NCBI RefSeq assembly: GCF_004295585.1
Contig: NZ_AP019400.1
Span: forward strand, 1,579,501-1,643,500
DNA: 64,000 bases
Reading direction: 5' to 3'
From: Cohnella abietis
GTDB lineage: Bacteria; Bacillota; Bacilli; Paenibacillales; Paenibacillaceae
Shown: piece by piece, positions 24,261-35,900 of the stretch
Position numbering within the stretch: position 1 is the first letter of the stretch
Layout of the letters: every line of letters starts with the position of its first letter
The notes under the pieces: generated by a model
What the model saw: only the letters and a program-made list of their open reading frames with translations
What the model was told of the DNA's origin: nothing
The model's database searches: none
Translations under genes and position numbers: made by a program

Positions 24261-26312
24261 ATGAATAATGGAGATAGCACAATTACAATACCGGAAGCTA
24301 CACATACATGGAATAACACAATGCCCTTAATCGTTTCTTTCCCAGGGGACTTGGACGAGTGCTTGCAGCAATGTAAAGCAATGGGGATCGATCGGGTATT
24401 TCTCCTTGCGAATCTGATAGTTAATGGGGACGCGCCCACTATGGATGATTTTCGCAAGGATGCTCTTGTTCTGAAGGAGCGTATGGCGTTCTTCCGTGAA
24501 GCTGGGATAGATGTAGCCTACTGGGGCGGCAGCATCGGTCACGGAATGCATGAGGCGCATGACTTCGGGTTTCAGGAGATTGTCGGAAATTCACTGAATT
24601 CGGCACCGGGTCAGTTTTGTCCGCTCGATCCGCAGTTTCAGGCCTATCTCTGCGATGTATACAGTTTAATGGCGGGGACAGGTGTCGACCTGCTCATTCT
24701 TGATGATGACTTTCGTCAGCATTCCCATTCCGATCCGATGAGCTGCTTCTGCCCGTTGCACTTGAAGGAGTTCGCGCAACGAACGAACCGCGAGTGGACC
24801 GCGGATGAATTGATGGAGGCAGTATTGATCGGGAAACCCACACAATGGCGCAAGCCTTGGCTAGAGATGATGGGGGATTCGCTTTATGAGCTAGCAGGTA
24901 TGCTTGAACAGGCCGTTCATGCTGTCAATCCGCAAGCCCGTCTTGGACTCTGTTCGTCTATGACGCACTGGAGCGGCGAAGGCGTGCGGATGCCGGAGCT
25001 GTTAAAGCGCCTTGCAGGACCGACACGCCCGTTTCTGCGGGTGAACGGCGCACCCTATTGGTCTAAGGAGCCGCATCATGCAGGCTGGATTGTCGAATAC
25101 GCCTGCTTACAGAAACAATGGATGAGCGGCATCGACGTCGAAATCATTGCCGAAGGCGATACGTTCCCGCATAACCGGTTTTATACATCAGCAGCAATGT
25201 TACATGCATTTCATCAGGGACTGCGGGCTCAAAGCTTTCCTGGTGTGCTGAATTACGTGCTCAGCTATACGCTAATGCCGCAGCATGAGCAAGGCTACGT
25301 AAAGAAGCTGGCTGAGCAAAGAGAGCATTATGAAGCGATTTCGCGATTTATACCAGCGAATTACCGGACGGTCGGTGTGCGGCCGTATTACGTGCCGTAC
25401 AACTTTGAGCATATTGTCTTGCCGGATAAGATAAGTTCGAAAGATTTATACTGGCGGGAAGAACCTTATGCGCTGCAATACTTGGCTCGACTTGGTATTC
25501 CGATGACATACTCAGATGATGAGGGTCCAGTACTAATCAGCGGGTACAATGGTATCGGGTTATCTAATAGCGAGCTGGAGAAGCTGTTGGATAAGGGTGC
25601 AATAATCGACGGAGTAGCTGCAGATTGGTTAGTGGAACGGGGCATTGATATCGGTGTTGTGCAAATTGCCAAAGTGGGAGCTCCTGCGTTCGAGAAGTTC
25701 GTCGATCCCGAGATATGCCCCGGAAACTGTGGTGAATCCGTCTGGCTTCCAGTGGCGCCGCGGGAACATGTATTTTATGATTGTAAACTGCATGAAAACG
25801 CAAAAATGGTCAGTGAATTTTATCGACTCAGTAACGAGTATGCCTATCCGGGCGTCATCCACTATGAATCGTCAAGTGAACGGCGAGTGTGCATCCTGCC
25901 GTTCGACTTAGGTGGTGTACGGGAAATGAAGCAGATTATGTACAATTATGTGCGTCAGGAACAGCTAGCCCGCAGCATCGCCTGGGTTGGTCGCCAACCA
26001 TTACCAGCCACGATCCATCACCATCCGGATACGTATCTGATCTGTCGATTGTCTCCGAAAGGCGACAGATTGGTTATCGTGTTGCAGAATTTGAGCCTCG
26101 ACCCAGTAGTTAACCCAATATTCCAGCTGGATCCTGCTACAGCTATCAATGGGAGTATGGAATTGCTTCTGGACGGTGCAACGGCTCCAGTGCCTGTAGG
26201 AGCTTACAAGTATACCAATGACAGTCATCACGGATATTTGGAGCTGGAGCTAGAACTGAAACCAATGGGTTTTATGGCATTGGCCCTACAGCTAGATTCT
26301 AGAACTAATTAA
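24261..26312 (+). CDS. Unassigned TIM-barrel-like protein, probable glycoside hydrolase
   Basis: This 683-residue protein has no signal peptide. The first 400 residues alternate strands and helices as in a TIM barrel, with acidic clusters LLILDDDFRQ (near 150) and VEIIAEGD (near 295) where clan-A glycosidases keep their carboxylates. A middle domain resembles the GH42-type trimerisation domain (GAIIDGVAADWLVERG), and the C terminus is a small beta sandwich. No named family is recognised. Its position after an oligosaccharide importer suggests it degrades the imported glycan. Base composition is visibly richer in G+C than the preceding transporter genes, which hints at a different origin. Start ATG 24261 follows GGAAGAGG. 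Confidence 0.65.
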   Translation: MNNGDSTITIPEATHTWNNTMPLIVSFPGDLDECLQQCKAMGIDRVFLLANLIVNGDAPTMDDFRKDALVLKERMAFFREAGIDVAYWGGSIGHGMHEAHDFGFQEIVGNSLNSAPGQFCPLDPQFQAYLCDVYSLMAGTGVDLLILDDDFRQHSHSDPMSCFCPLHLKEFAQRTNREWTADELMEAVLIGKPTQWRKPWLEMMGDSLYELAGMLEQAVHAVNPQARLGLCSSMTHWSGEGVRMPELLKRLAGPTRPFLRVNGAPYWSKEPHHAGWIVEYACLQKQWMSGIDVEIIAEGDTFPHNRFYTSAAMLHAFHQGLRAQSFPGVLNYVLSYTLMPQHEQGYVKKLAEQREHYEAISRFIPANYRTVGVRPYYVPYNFEHIVLPDKISSKDLYWREEPYALQYLARLGIPMTYSDDEGPVLISGYNGIGLSNSELEKLLDKGAIIDGVAADWLVERGIDIGVVQIAKVGAPAFEKFVDPEICPGNCGESVWLPVAPREHVFYDCKLHENAKMVSEFYRLSNEYAYPGVIHYESSSERRVCILPFDLGGVREMKQIMYNYVRQEQLARSIAWVGRQPLPATIHHHPDTYLICRLSPKGDRLVIVLQNLSLDPVVNPIFQLDPATAINGSMELLLDGATAPVPVGAYKYTNDSHHGYLELELELKPMGFMALALQLDSRTN

Positions 26313-26330
26313 AGTTTAATTATAGTTAAG

Positions 26331-26365
26331 AGCCTCTCGAAGTTTTGAGAGGCTATAACTTTTTC
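26331..26365 (+). terminator. Rho-independent terminator of the ABC/glycosidase operon
   Basis: AGCCTCTC (26331-26338) pairs with GAGAGGCT (26347-26354), followed by TATAACTTTTT. Confidence 0.75.
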
Positions 26366-26474
26366 ATTTAATAGGTAGACCCTTACCTGGATGGCTCCAC
26401 CCTAGCTTTCTATTTGATTCATCACGAGTTAGCTATAGAATATACTCAAGTGTAGATTGAAGCGGGGGAGAGAA

Positions 26475-28250
26475 ATGAAGCTTTTCAAAAGATTAAGAAT
26501 CAAGACACAGCTATTAATTATTGCGCTCTCCACGCTAACGGTCATGATATTTATTATTTTCTTCAATTACTTCAAAGTCGCTGATGTGGTTACAGTTAAA
26601 AACGACGAGAGCACAGCGGAGATGTTATTTCAATTGCAGCAGGCGCAAAACTCTGATTTTGATGTATTAAATCGTGTACTGACCAACGTGGCCTATAATA
26701 AATTAGTTCAACAGTATTTAACCGTATCAGATGAGCTTAACAAGTTTGAGCTTTTTCAACAGCTGAATAATTTCATTGTCAATATGATGGAAATGAAAGA
26801 AGGAATTCTTGATATCATCCTGATCGGCAGCAACGGAACTTCAATTAGTTATAATGGCAGTTCAACCTTTGCAAATGCATATATCAAAGACATTCCGTCA
26901 AATAATGTACCTTATTATTTGGGAGTTAAAAAGTACAAAAATTATAATAGCCTTATCGTTGGAACGAAAGTTTACTGGCTAGTGGATGCCAAAGAATACT
27001 ATAAGGAGATTGGCACTCTTTTTCTTGTCGTTGATGTAAAGGCGATCTCAAATAAATTTAATCCGCGGTCCAATCAAAATGGGACCAGTCTATACCTGCT
27101 AGACCGCGACAATTATGTATTTTCCACCAATACGTCCTTAGAGGTTGGTTCGAAATTTCAACTGCTGCCTCCGGAATTGATTAAGGAAGTAGGCAAATTT
27201 GACACAAAGATAGATGGGGAAGAAGTAACCGTTCAAATACAACCGATTTCGCAGATGTCGGGGAAAATGATCAATGTCATTCCACGGGATTTTTTGTTAT
27301 CAGATGTTGCAAAGATTCGTAGACAGGAGCTGTATATATTTCTGATAGCGATGTTCTTATTAGCAATCCCATTGATATATATTACGAATAATATTTTGCA
27401 CCCGTTGAAAAAACTAATGAGCTTTATGAGCTTATTAAAAAACGGCAGTATAAAAAACTTGAAGAATCGGATTGCTTTGGAAGGGTATGCCGAAATGACG
27501 GTAGTGGCTGTAGAGTTTAATACCATGCTGAATGAAATTGACAACTTGGCTGGCAAGCTTTTGGAGACAAATTCCAGATATTATCTGCTTGAATTGGAGA
27601 AAAAACAGGCTGAATTTGCTTACCTGAAAAGTCAAATTAACCCTCATTTTCTTTATAATACACTTGAATCGATTAAAGGGATCGCTTCTGTTCGTGGTGT
27701 TGCCGAAATTCATGATATGACCCAATCCTTAGGCCAAATATTTCAATATAGTATTAAGGGTGAAGATAAGGTAGCTTTGCGGGAGGAGTTAACGATAGTC
27801 GAATGTTATTTGCAAATTCAGCAAATTCGTTTTATGAATAAGTTTATTGTACACATGAAGATTTCGGATCAAGCTAGCGCGTGTATTATACCCAAAATGA
27901 TTTTGCAACCAATTGTCGAAAATGCGATTTATCATGGTTTGGAGCCCAAGCTGGGAAAAGGCAACCTATGGATATCTGCAGAGGTAACAGACACGAATCA
28001 TTTAGTGATTTCTGTTAAGGAGAACGGGGTAGGCATTGAGAGTCAGGCTTTAGCAAACCTAGAAGCAAGGCTTGGGCAAGCGCAAGATCAGATTCTTACG
28101 GACAAAAAGGCTGGCATCGGCATGGTGAATGTAGATAAACGAATTAAGCTCGTTTGCGGTGACCATTTTGGGCTTAAGATTCACAGCATCGCGGAGGAAG
28201 GGACAGAAGTAATTTTGAGCCTACCGGCATGGAGGGCTGATCATGTATAG
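26475..28250 (+). CDS. YesM-type sensor histidine kinase
   Basis: This 591-residue membrane kinase has a span at about 10-32, an extracellular sensing domain, a second span near 290-310 and a HAMP linker. The His_kinase block is QINPHFLYNTLESI (phospho-acceptor H391) and the ATPase block has N-box ENAIYHG and GIGMVNVDKR. ATG 26475 with GGGGGAG 4 nt upstream is preferred over the in-frame TTG at 26457. It overlaps the response-regulator gene by 8 bp. These pairs usually sense a glycan or its binding protein and switch on the neighbouring importer. Confidence 0.92.
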   Translation: MKLFKRLRIKTQLLIIALSTLTVMIFIIFFNYFKVADVVTVKNDESTAEMLFQLQQAQNSDFDVLNRVLTNVAYNKLVQQYLTVSDELNKFELFQQLNNFIVNMMEMKEGILDIILIGSNGTSISYNGSSTFANAYIKDIPSNNVPYYLGVKKYKNYNSLIVGTKVYWLVDAKEYYKEIGTLFLVVDVKAISNKFNPRSNQNGTSLYLLDRDNYVFSTNTSLEVGSKFQLLPPELIKEVGKFDTKIDGEEVTVQIQPISQMSGKMINVIPRDFLLSDVAKIRRQELYIFLIAMFLLAIPLIYITNNILHPLKKLMSFMSLLKNGSIKNLKNRIALEGYAEMTVVAVEFNTMLNEIDNLAGKLLETNSRYYLLELEKKQAEFAYLKSQINPHFLYNTLESIKGIASVRGVAEIHDMTQSLGQIFQYSIKGEDKVALREELTIVECYLQIQQIRFMNKFIVHMKISDQASACIIPKMILQPIVENAIYHGLEPKLGKGNLWISAEVTDTNHLVISVKENGVGIESQALANLEARLGQAQDQILTDKKAGIGMVNVDKRIKLVCGDHFGLKIHSIAEEGTEVILSLPAWRADHV

Positions 28251-29703
28251 GGTTCTGATTGTTGATGACGAAAGCTGGATAATAGAGAGCTTGAAAAGCA
28301 GCTTGAAATGGGAAGAGCATGGTTTTGTAATTATTGGACAAGCAGGAAATGGGATTGAAGCCTATGAGATGATAGAGCGGCTTGAGCCTGATGTTGTTTT
28401 TACAGATATTCGCATGCCTGGCATGAATGGGATTGAGTTAATTAAGAAGGGCAAGGCACTTTCACTAAAAACGCAATTTATCGTGATTAGCGGATTTGCT
28501 GATTTTGATTATGCTCAGAAAGCGATGAATAACGGAGCCATTGGTTACTGTTTAAAACCTTTTAAGCAAACAGAATTACTTGAACTCTTAAATAAGGCAA
28601 AGCAGAATAGGGGTAAAAGCGCTCATTTTGAATTTACGGATATGTTAGATTTATTGGATAACAGGACTCCTGAGGGCTATGCGTATTTAGAGCAGACTTT
28701 AGAACAATATGGCCTGATTTCACAAAACGCTTTAGATTCGGATGGAAATATAACTGCAAGCCAATATTATTTTTTGGTTTCTATAGGGAGTGGAACAATT
28801 ACATTTGCTGCGGATATACCCAATATTCCCTTTAAACTGGGTCGCTTCAAAAAAGCGTATTTGATTTCAAATGCAGCCATAGATTTACTCAAGGAAAATC
28901 TATTACCACAGATTGGTGAAGACATAACTTTTATTGGAATCGGTAATAGAGCGACACAATTAGAAGAAATAAAGGATTCACTCGAAGCTGCGAATTTAGC
29001 TGCTCAACAATATTTTATCACTGCTATTAAAGAGGTTTATATTTATAGGCTGGCTAATGATATTGCATTCGATGAACAGATTCAACGTATTGGTACAGGC
29101 CTTCGTGACGCTGATTTGGAGGAGGTTTCAAGAGGAATAGATACAATAGCTGCTTTATTTGATCAGGGTATAGGGAATATTAAATCGGCTTTTCGCGTGT
29201 ATAATAGGCTTCAATCCTTTTCAAGTCGGACTTCACTAGAAGGAGAAGAGTCTTTTCTTTATAGCTGCGAGCAGCTTTTTACATTGTTCGAAGATGTAAG
29301 GAAGATGATGAGCTATCTAAAGGATAATATGATATCGAGCATCATAGCTAAACCTAGCGCGGATTACCATCATTCAAAAAATGAATCTATGCAGGAAATT
29401 CTGCATTATATCAACCGAAATTATCATGAAGGCGGAATTTCAATTCAATCGCTGTCAGAGAGGTTTTTTATGAATCCGACTTACATTAGTCAGCTATTTA
29501 GAAAAGAAGTAGGCGAGACCTTTACGGAGTACATAAGCAGGCTGAGAATCAATCATGCCAGTGAGCTGCTAAGGACGACTGATTTGCCAGTGAATGAAAT
29601 CAGTGAAAGGGTCGGCTTTCAGGATTATTTTTATTTTTCCCGTATATTCAAAAAACTGACAGGCCAAACATCATCCCAATATAGGGATTCAAACCAAACT
29701 TAA
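28243..29703 (+). CDS. YesN-type response regulator with AraC DNA-binding domain
   Basis: This 486-residue protein has an N-terminal receiver with phospho-acceptor D55 (VVFTDIRMPGMNG) and a switch lysine in YCLKPFK. A divergent 250-residue middle region follows. The C terminus is an AraC double helix-turn-helix (LSERFFMNPTYISQLFRKEV ... VNEISERVGFQDYFYFSRIF). It is the partner of the kinase encoded just upstream. The likely targets are the two near-identical promoter cassettes at 20405-20560 and 29748-29902, which bracket this gene pair. Confidence 0.93.
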   Translation: MYRVLIVDDESWIIESLKSSLKWEEHGFVIIGQAGNGIEAYEMIERLEPDVVFTDIRMPGMNGIELIKKGKALSLKTQFIVISGFADFDYAQKAMNNGAIGYCLKPFKQTELLELLNKAKQNRGKSAHFEFTDMLDLLDNRTPEGYAYLEQTLEQYGLISQNALDSDGNITASQYYFLVSIGSGTITFAADIPNIPFKLGRFKKAYLISNAAIDLLKENLLPQIGEDITFIGIGNRATQLEEIKDSLEAANLAAQQYFITAIKEVYIYRLANDIAFDEQIQRIGTGLRDADLEEVSRGIDTIAALFDQGIGNIKSAFRVYNRLQSFSSRTSLEGEESFLYSCEQLFTLFEDVRKMMSYLKDNMISSIIAKPSADYHHSKNESMQEILHYINRNYHEGGISIQSLSERFFMNPTYISQLFRKEVGETFTEYISRLRINHASELLRTTDLPVNEISERVGFQDYFYFSRIFKKLTGQTSSQYRDSNQT

Positions 29704-29747
29704 TGGAAGAAAAATTCCGATACTTTCAGCAATTGTGCGAGTTTATT

Positions 29748-29784
29748 AGAAGCTATGGTCATTGCGACCATAGCTTCTTTTTTT
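29748..29784 (+). terminator. Terminator of the YesMN-type operon (cassette copy 2)
   Basis: A perfect 13-bp stem (29748-29760 with 29766-29778), 5-nt loop and a T run to 29784. Confidence 0.9.
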
Positions 29785-29902
29785 GCGGATAAAGGAATGA
29801 CAGTACTAAATTTTGTCTATAGAAACACTAAGTTGTCTCCATATTGTAAGCGCTCTACTAAAACTATAATAAGCTAAGTCTTAAGGTAAGGTTAGCTGAA
29901 GG
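29748..29902 (+). repeat. Terminator-promoter cassette, copy 2 of 2
   Basis: It closely matches 20405-20560 over its whole length. It holds TTGTCT (29833-29838), a cre-like TGTAAGCGCTCTAC (29845-29858) and TATAAT (29865-29870), and drives the SLH-anchored glycosidase. Confidence 0.85.
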
Positions 29903-29935
29903 GTAGTAAAAACAATAGAATGGGGAGGCAGTTGT

Positions 29936-32900
29936 ATGTTAAAAAAGGCATTACTCATTTATTTGATTGTAAGCGTTATCTTTACGGGATTTGGTACGTT
30001 TCTGGGGGGGACTGCTGGGGTTGCTTCGGCAGAGGAGCTGATCGAACATAATATACCAGACTGGGGATTCGGGGGTGGCGCGCAAGCGGACTATTCTCTT
30101 GATTCGAGTACGGCTCATGGAGGTACCTATTCATTACGTCTAAATAACCTCTCTCCGGCTGCGCCAAATGTATATTTCTTTGCGGTTCAGAGAGTTCAAG
30201 TAAAGCCGAATACAGACTATACGCTCAGTGCTTGGGTTAAGGCGGATAATGCTTCGACAACATGGTTTGGGGGAGGTCCGACTTGGCTGTTGCGAAATCA
30301 TGTGGCAACGATATCGGAATCCTATGATTGGCGACATGAAACCATTTCTTATACAACTGGTCCTCAAGAAACGACTTTTGATTTTAGAATCCTGATGGAT
30401 GGACCGGTAGATCATATTTGGTTTGACGATATTTCGATGGTTGAAGCGGGTACAACGAACAATATTATAAAGAATGGAGATTTTGAGAAGAAGAGTCTTC
30501 CGGTTGTTATTCTACCAGATGTTACTTCCAATCAGCAGGTGGGAGAGGTTCAATCGGGCACTTCTGTACAATTAAACAATTCGATTGCGGGAGCGACCAT
30601 CCACTATACGACGGACGGGAGTGATCCGCGAACCTCAGTGACAAGTAAGATTTATATACAGCCCATCATCATTACAGAGGCGATAACGATTAAAGCATAT
30701 GCTACAAAGCCAGAATCGCTTGATAGTAATGTTATTAACTTTGAGTATTGGACTATCGATCGTGATGTACAAGGCTGGCTATTCGGTGGTAATGCGCAAG
30801 CAGACTTTACACTGGATAGGAGTACCGTTCACAGTGGCAGCTATTCCTTGCGTTTGAACAATCAGACTTTACAAACGCCTAATATGTATTTTTACGTTGC
30901 TCAAGAGGCTGAGGTGGAGCCGAACACAACCTATGATCTCAGCGTTTGGGTTAAGGCCGATAACGCATCAATGACATGGTTCGGAGGCGGCCCTAGCTGG
31001 GGTTTGCGCATTTCCGTTGCAAATGATAAGGAAACTTATGATTGGCAATATAAAACGATTCAGTATACAACAGGTCCTGAAGAAACTAGCTTTGATTTTA
31101 GAATCTTGACTGAAGGTAAGACAGATCATATCTGGTTTGATGATGTTTCGATGGTTAGAGTAGGTACTACGGACAATGTTATCAAGAATGGTGGTTTTGA
31201 GAAGCCGCTACCGGACGTTACTTCCAGTCAGCAGGACGGGGAGGTTCCACTAGGAACGAATATACAACTACACAACGCGATAGTGGGGGCGGAAATTCGT
31301 TATACAACGGATGGGAGCGATCCACGAACCTCGGAGACAAAGATGGTTTATTCGCAGCCTATTACCATTTCGCAAGCGATGACAATAAAGGCGTATGCGA
31401 CAAAGTCAGATTCACCAGATAGTAATGTTGTCAGCTTCGTATATTCGATTGGTAGTGTAGTCGCGGGTGAGAGCTTTCTGGATTTGGAGCAGTTCAACAA
31501 TAAGTTAGGCGAAGGCAGAAAAGCACCGATACTGAAGGCGAACAATATTCAGATTGACGGAAATATGGATGAATGGTCTAGCTATACGGGCGTGAAGATT
31601 CCTGTTAATGAAAAACAAATCCCTATACCCGGGTGGGGCGGAGAAAGCGATTTGTCTGCTCTTGCCAAGTTTGCCTATGACGACGATTCTTTCTATATGG
31701 CTATAAAGGTAAAGGACAATGTGCACCACACTTTTCCAGATTCTCTCATGTGGCTGGGGGATAGTGTACAAATTGCCTTCAGTCAGGATGGAATGTATGG
31801 TCCTGAATACGCTTTTTCGTTAAACGATGGACAGCCGCAGGTTTGGAGATTCGCCGAGGGTAAAGCAACGCTGGATATAGATTCTCTGACCTATCAGGCG
31901 AAAAGAATCGGCGATGAAACGATGTACGAAGCCAAGATCCCTTGGCTGGCGATATTCGACACAAAGCCATCGGCAGGAGATCGTGTTCCATTTACCTTTC
32001 TTGTGAATGATAACGATAATGATGGCCGAGGTAGAAGGTGGATTGAATGGACTTCAGCCATTGGATTTGGTAAAGATCCGAAAGGACTGGCTGAGCTGCA
32101 GCTTGTTCCGCAACAAGATAACTGGAGTGTCTCCCTAGACGGAAATCAGAAATTTGCAGTCAATGATGCAAACCCTTTTACAATTTATGTGCCTAATTTC
32201 AGTAATCAACCCTTACAGGTAAAGGTAAACTCAGATTTCTTCCATCTCGTGAATAAGCAAGTGGTGGTTCCAGCTCAATCCATCTGGAAAAAAGACATCC
32301 CTGTAACGTTGCCAACGAGAGGAAGCTATACCGCTGATGTTTCTGTACTTGACGAAACAAGGGGCATTACGAAGCAAGATGCGCTTCAGTTTAGCGTATC
32401 TAGCAATCCCAATGAACTGCGTAATCGATTGAATGCGCTAGAACAGAAGCTTCCTGCTCTAGAAAGTCTGCTAGCTTCCGTTGAAGCTCAGAAGATTCCA
32501 GCAGATTACGAAAAAATAAACGTTACCATTCTTAAAAATTTCATTAAGTACGCCAAAGAGGATATCGATCATGACTATCTCGACCGTGCCACTTATAATA
32601 CCGACGAGCTTGATAAGCTTTATGCAGATGCTGAAAGTAATTTACAAGCTTATTTAGAGGGGACAAAAACACCAATCCCAGTTCCCCGTTATATGAATGG
32701 AAATGTGCAAATCCAAGGAAATTCCTTTATTGCTGACACGAAGATCACAGGCGCTGATGAAATCGTGCGCAGGCCCGTTTTTTTCAACGGCTATGGCCAC
32801 TTCGCACAGGTGAAACAGGATGTTCCGCAATTTACGGGTTATGGTACCAATATTGTTCAGATTGAGATTGGGCCGAATAGTGTAATCAGACCAAAGGGCT

Positions 32901-35900
32901 ACTTCTCTGATTGGAGCTTGCATACCTCTGGAGGTGTTCAAGCCAGCGCACTACTGGATAGTACGATTAGTCATTCAGGGAAAGCTTCCTTAAGATTGAA
33001 TAATACATCACCAAGCAGTCCGAATGTTTATATGCAAGTTTCGCAGACGGTACCCGCCAAACCTAATACGACCTATGAAATGAAAATGTGGGTGAAGGGC
33101 GAGAATGTGAATGGCGTATCGTTTACGGGCGATCCAAGCTGGGGGAACCGAGTCTCATTCCCTACAGGAACGTACAACTGGACGGAAGTAACGAATTCAT
33201 ATACGACTAAATCAGATGAAACACAGATTGGATTTGTTATCTTGTCTGAAAATGTAGTCGGTAACGTCTGGATTGATGATATTAGCTTGACCGAGCAAGG
33301 AGTAACGGGGAATTTATTGAAAAATGGAAATTTCGATCAGGATTACGTGGATTTAGGCAGCGAGGAATATGTAGGGGATACAACATCAATTAAAAATGAC
33401 GTTGTTAGTGTGCTGCAAAACGCAGATGAGAATAATATCGCTGTCAATTTACTGATTTCACCGCATTATTTTCCGGGATGGGCGCTAGCGAAGTGGCCTG
33501 AATTAAAGAGTGAAAGTGTTAGTTTTATTCAATTTAATATTAACGATCCAAGAGCCAGAGCAATTATGGAAGACTATTTGCGTCTGCTTATCCCTCTAAT
33601 TAAGGATTATAAATCGTTGCATAGCATCACATTAAGTAACGAAACGGTGTACCAATCCTACAGGGATGCGTTTAATTTGCCAAAATGGCAGCTGTACCTG
33701 CAACAAAAATATCCGAGCATTCAGCAGCTTAATGAAACTTATCAAACAACCTATCAATCGTTTAATGATGTACCTATGCCTGCTAATGTCACTCGTACAC
33801 CACTTTTCTATGATTGGGTTCAATTTAACAACAATTTATTTGGAGAATGGCACCAATGGATGGCTGATATTATTCATGATATGGCGCCAGGTATTCCTTT
33901 GCACGCTAAAGTGATGAATGGAGCATTGAGTGATGTTACTGCTCTGACTTGGGGTGTTGATTCAGAGCAGTTTACGGAATTTAGCGAAATTAACGGAAAT
34001 GACAGTCATAGCTACTATGGCGGGGGACCTGCGGGTTACACGGAAGAATTGAAATTTTATGATTTTCAAGCTTCCTTGAAAAAGGCACCCGTGTTCAACT
34101 CGGAAGACCATCTTGTTCCCGATGGTAGTGAGCAGTATATTCCCGAAATTGCTTCTCACGTAAATACTGTCTTATGGCAAGGGGCAGTTCATGGTCGTGG
34201 AGCAAGTACCATATGGGTATGGGAACGGAGTGATGATGTACCTGACTTTAAAGGAAGCATCATGAATCGACCAGATGTTGTAGCAAGGGTAGGTAAAACG
34301 AATCTTGACTTAAACCGGTTAGCAGAAGAAGTTACGGCATTTCAGAATGATGAAGCAAAAGCCGCCATCTTGTACTCGATGAACTCTATGATTTATAGTC
34401 GTGCTTATCCGAAAGCGATCAACGAAGCGTATAATGCGATTACTTACAGTGGTCTAAAGGTTGGATTTGTTTCAGAAAAGCAAGCGAGAAGTGGTGTTTT
34501 GGATGGAATTAAAGTCCTATTCGTTCCAGAAGCGACCCATATTAATGCAGACACCTTAGTAAGTCTTCAGCACTTTGTGGAGCAAGGAGGCAAGCTGGTC
34601 ATTACCGGAAGTGATTCATTAAGTTTTGACGAATACAACAGGGCTTTATCTAATTCCGTTCGTAATCAAGTCATAAATAATGCTAACACAACACTTATTG
34701 CCTCCAATACGTTTGCTAAACAAATTCGTGAAACGGTGACTCCGATTTTCGCTGAGGTCGGATTAAATGAAGTGATGTTGATGGATACGGCGACAAACCT
34801 TCCGGTTTATGATGTGGAATGGCGCTCAGTCTGGCAGAATGACAGATTGTTAATTAATATCGATAACTATTCGTCAGTTGTGAAAAGTGTCTACGTTCAG
34901 GTCAACGGTCAACGAATAGGAAATTGGAAGGACCTGATAAGCTCTACAACGGCAGTTGCAGCAGATACACTTTTATTATCACCATTACAGCCCTATCTTT
35001 TATCGGTAGAGCCGACTGGTATTACACTAGACTCGGAAAGCTATACGATAAAAGTTGGAGAGACGCACGATACAGTCGTTCATGCAGCATTTGAAAGTGG
35101 AGTTAATCAACTAGTCACTTCAGCTTCAAGCTATGTTTCATCTCATCCAAACATAGCGACAGTAGATATTAACGGCAAGGTTACTGCAGTGGCTAAAGGA
35201 ACAGCACAGATAACCGTTACCTACCACGGGAAGCAAGCGATTATTAGTGTGAATTCCGTTAGTGATGATACAACAGAAACGCCAAATCCACCAATTAACA
35301 ATATTGGTGGTAGTAATAAGGACAACATAACTAAAGTCACGCTAGAGAACGGTAAAGCAGTAGCCAAGCTCGAGAAAAATCAGACGACGGCAACCGTTCC
35401 ATTAACAGAGATTGGGGACCATCCTTTCCAAGTGCAGGCAGGAGCTGTAATGGTTAATATTGATCAGGTGCAGCTAAATGCTTTGAGAAATCAGGGCGGT
35501 AATGAGGCAGGTGCAACCATTGAGGTACAGCTCAAGCCAGTGGTCGAAACCGGTGGCATGAGTACTTCATCTCAAGGAACAGCAGCGCAGATCAAATTGG
35601 CAGGTCAGGTTTACGAGATTAGTGTGAGGTTGATAAAAGCAAACGGTAGCACAATTGAGGTTAAACAGATATCAGGTAGCGTAGACATTACATTACCTTA
35701 TGATGCCAATGGTGTTGATTCAGAGCTTCTCGGTATCTACTACTACAATGAAACGACCAAACAATGGGAGTATGTAGGCGGACAATTGAACAGTAGTGCG
35801 AAGACAATGACGGTTAAGCTACAGCATCTAAGTAAATATGCAGTTTTGCAATATAGCAAAACGTTTAGTGATGTGCCGGCTACGCATTGGGCTGCAAGGA

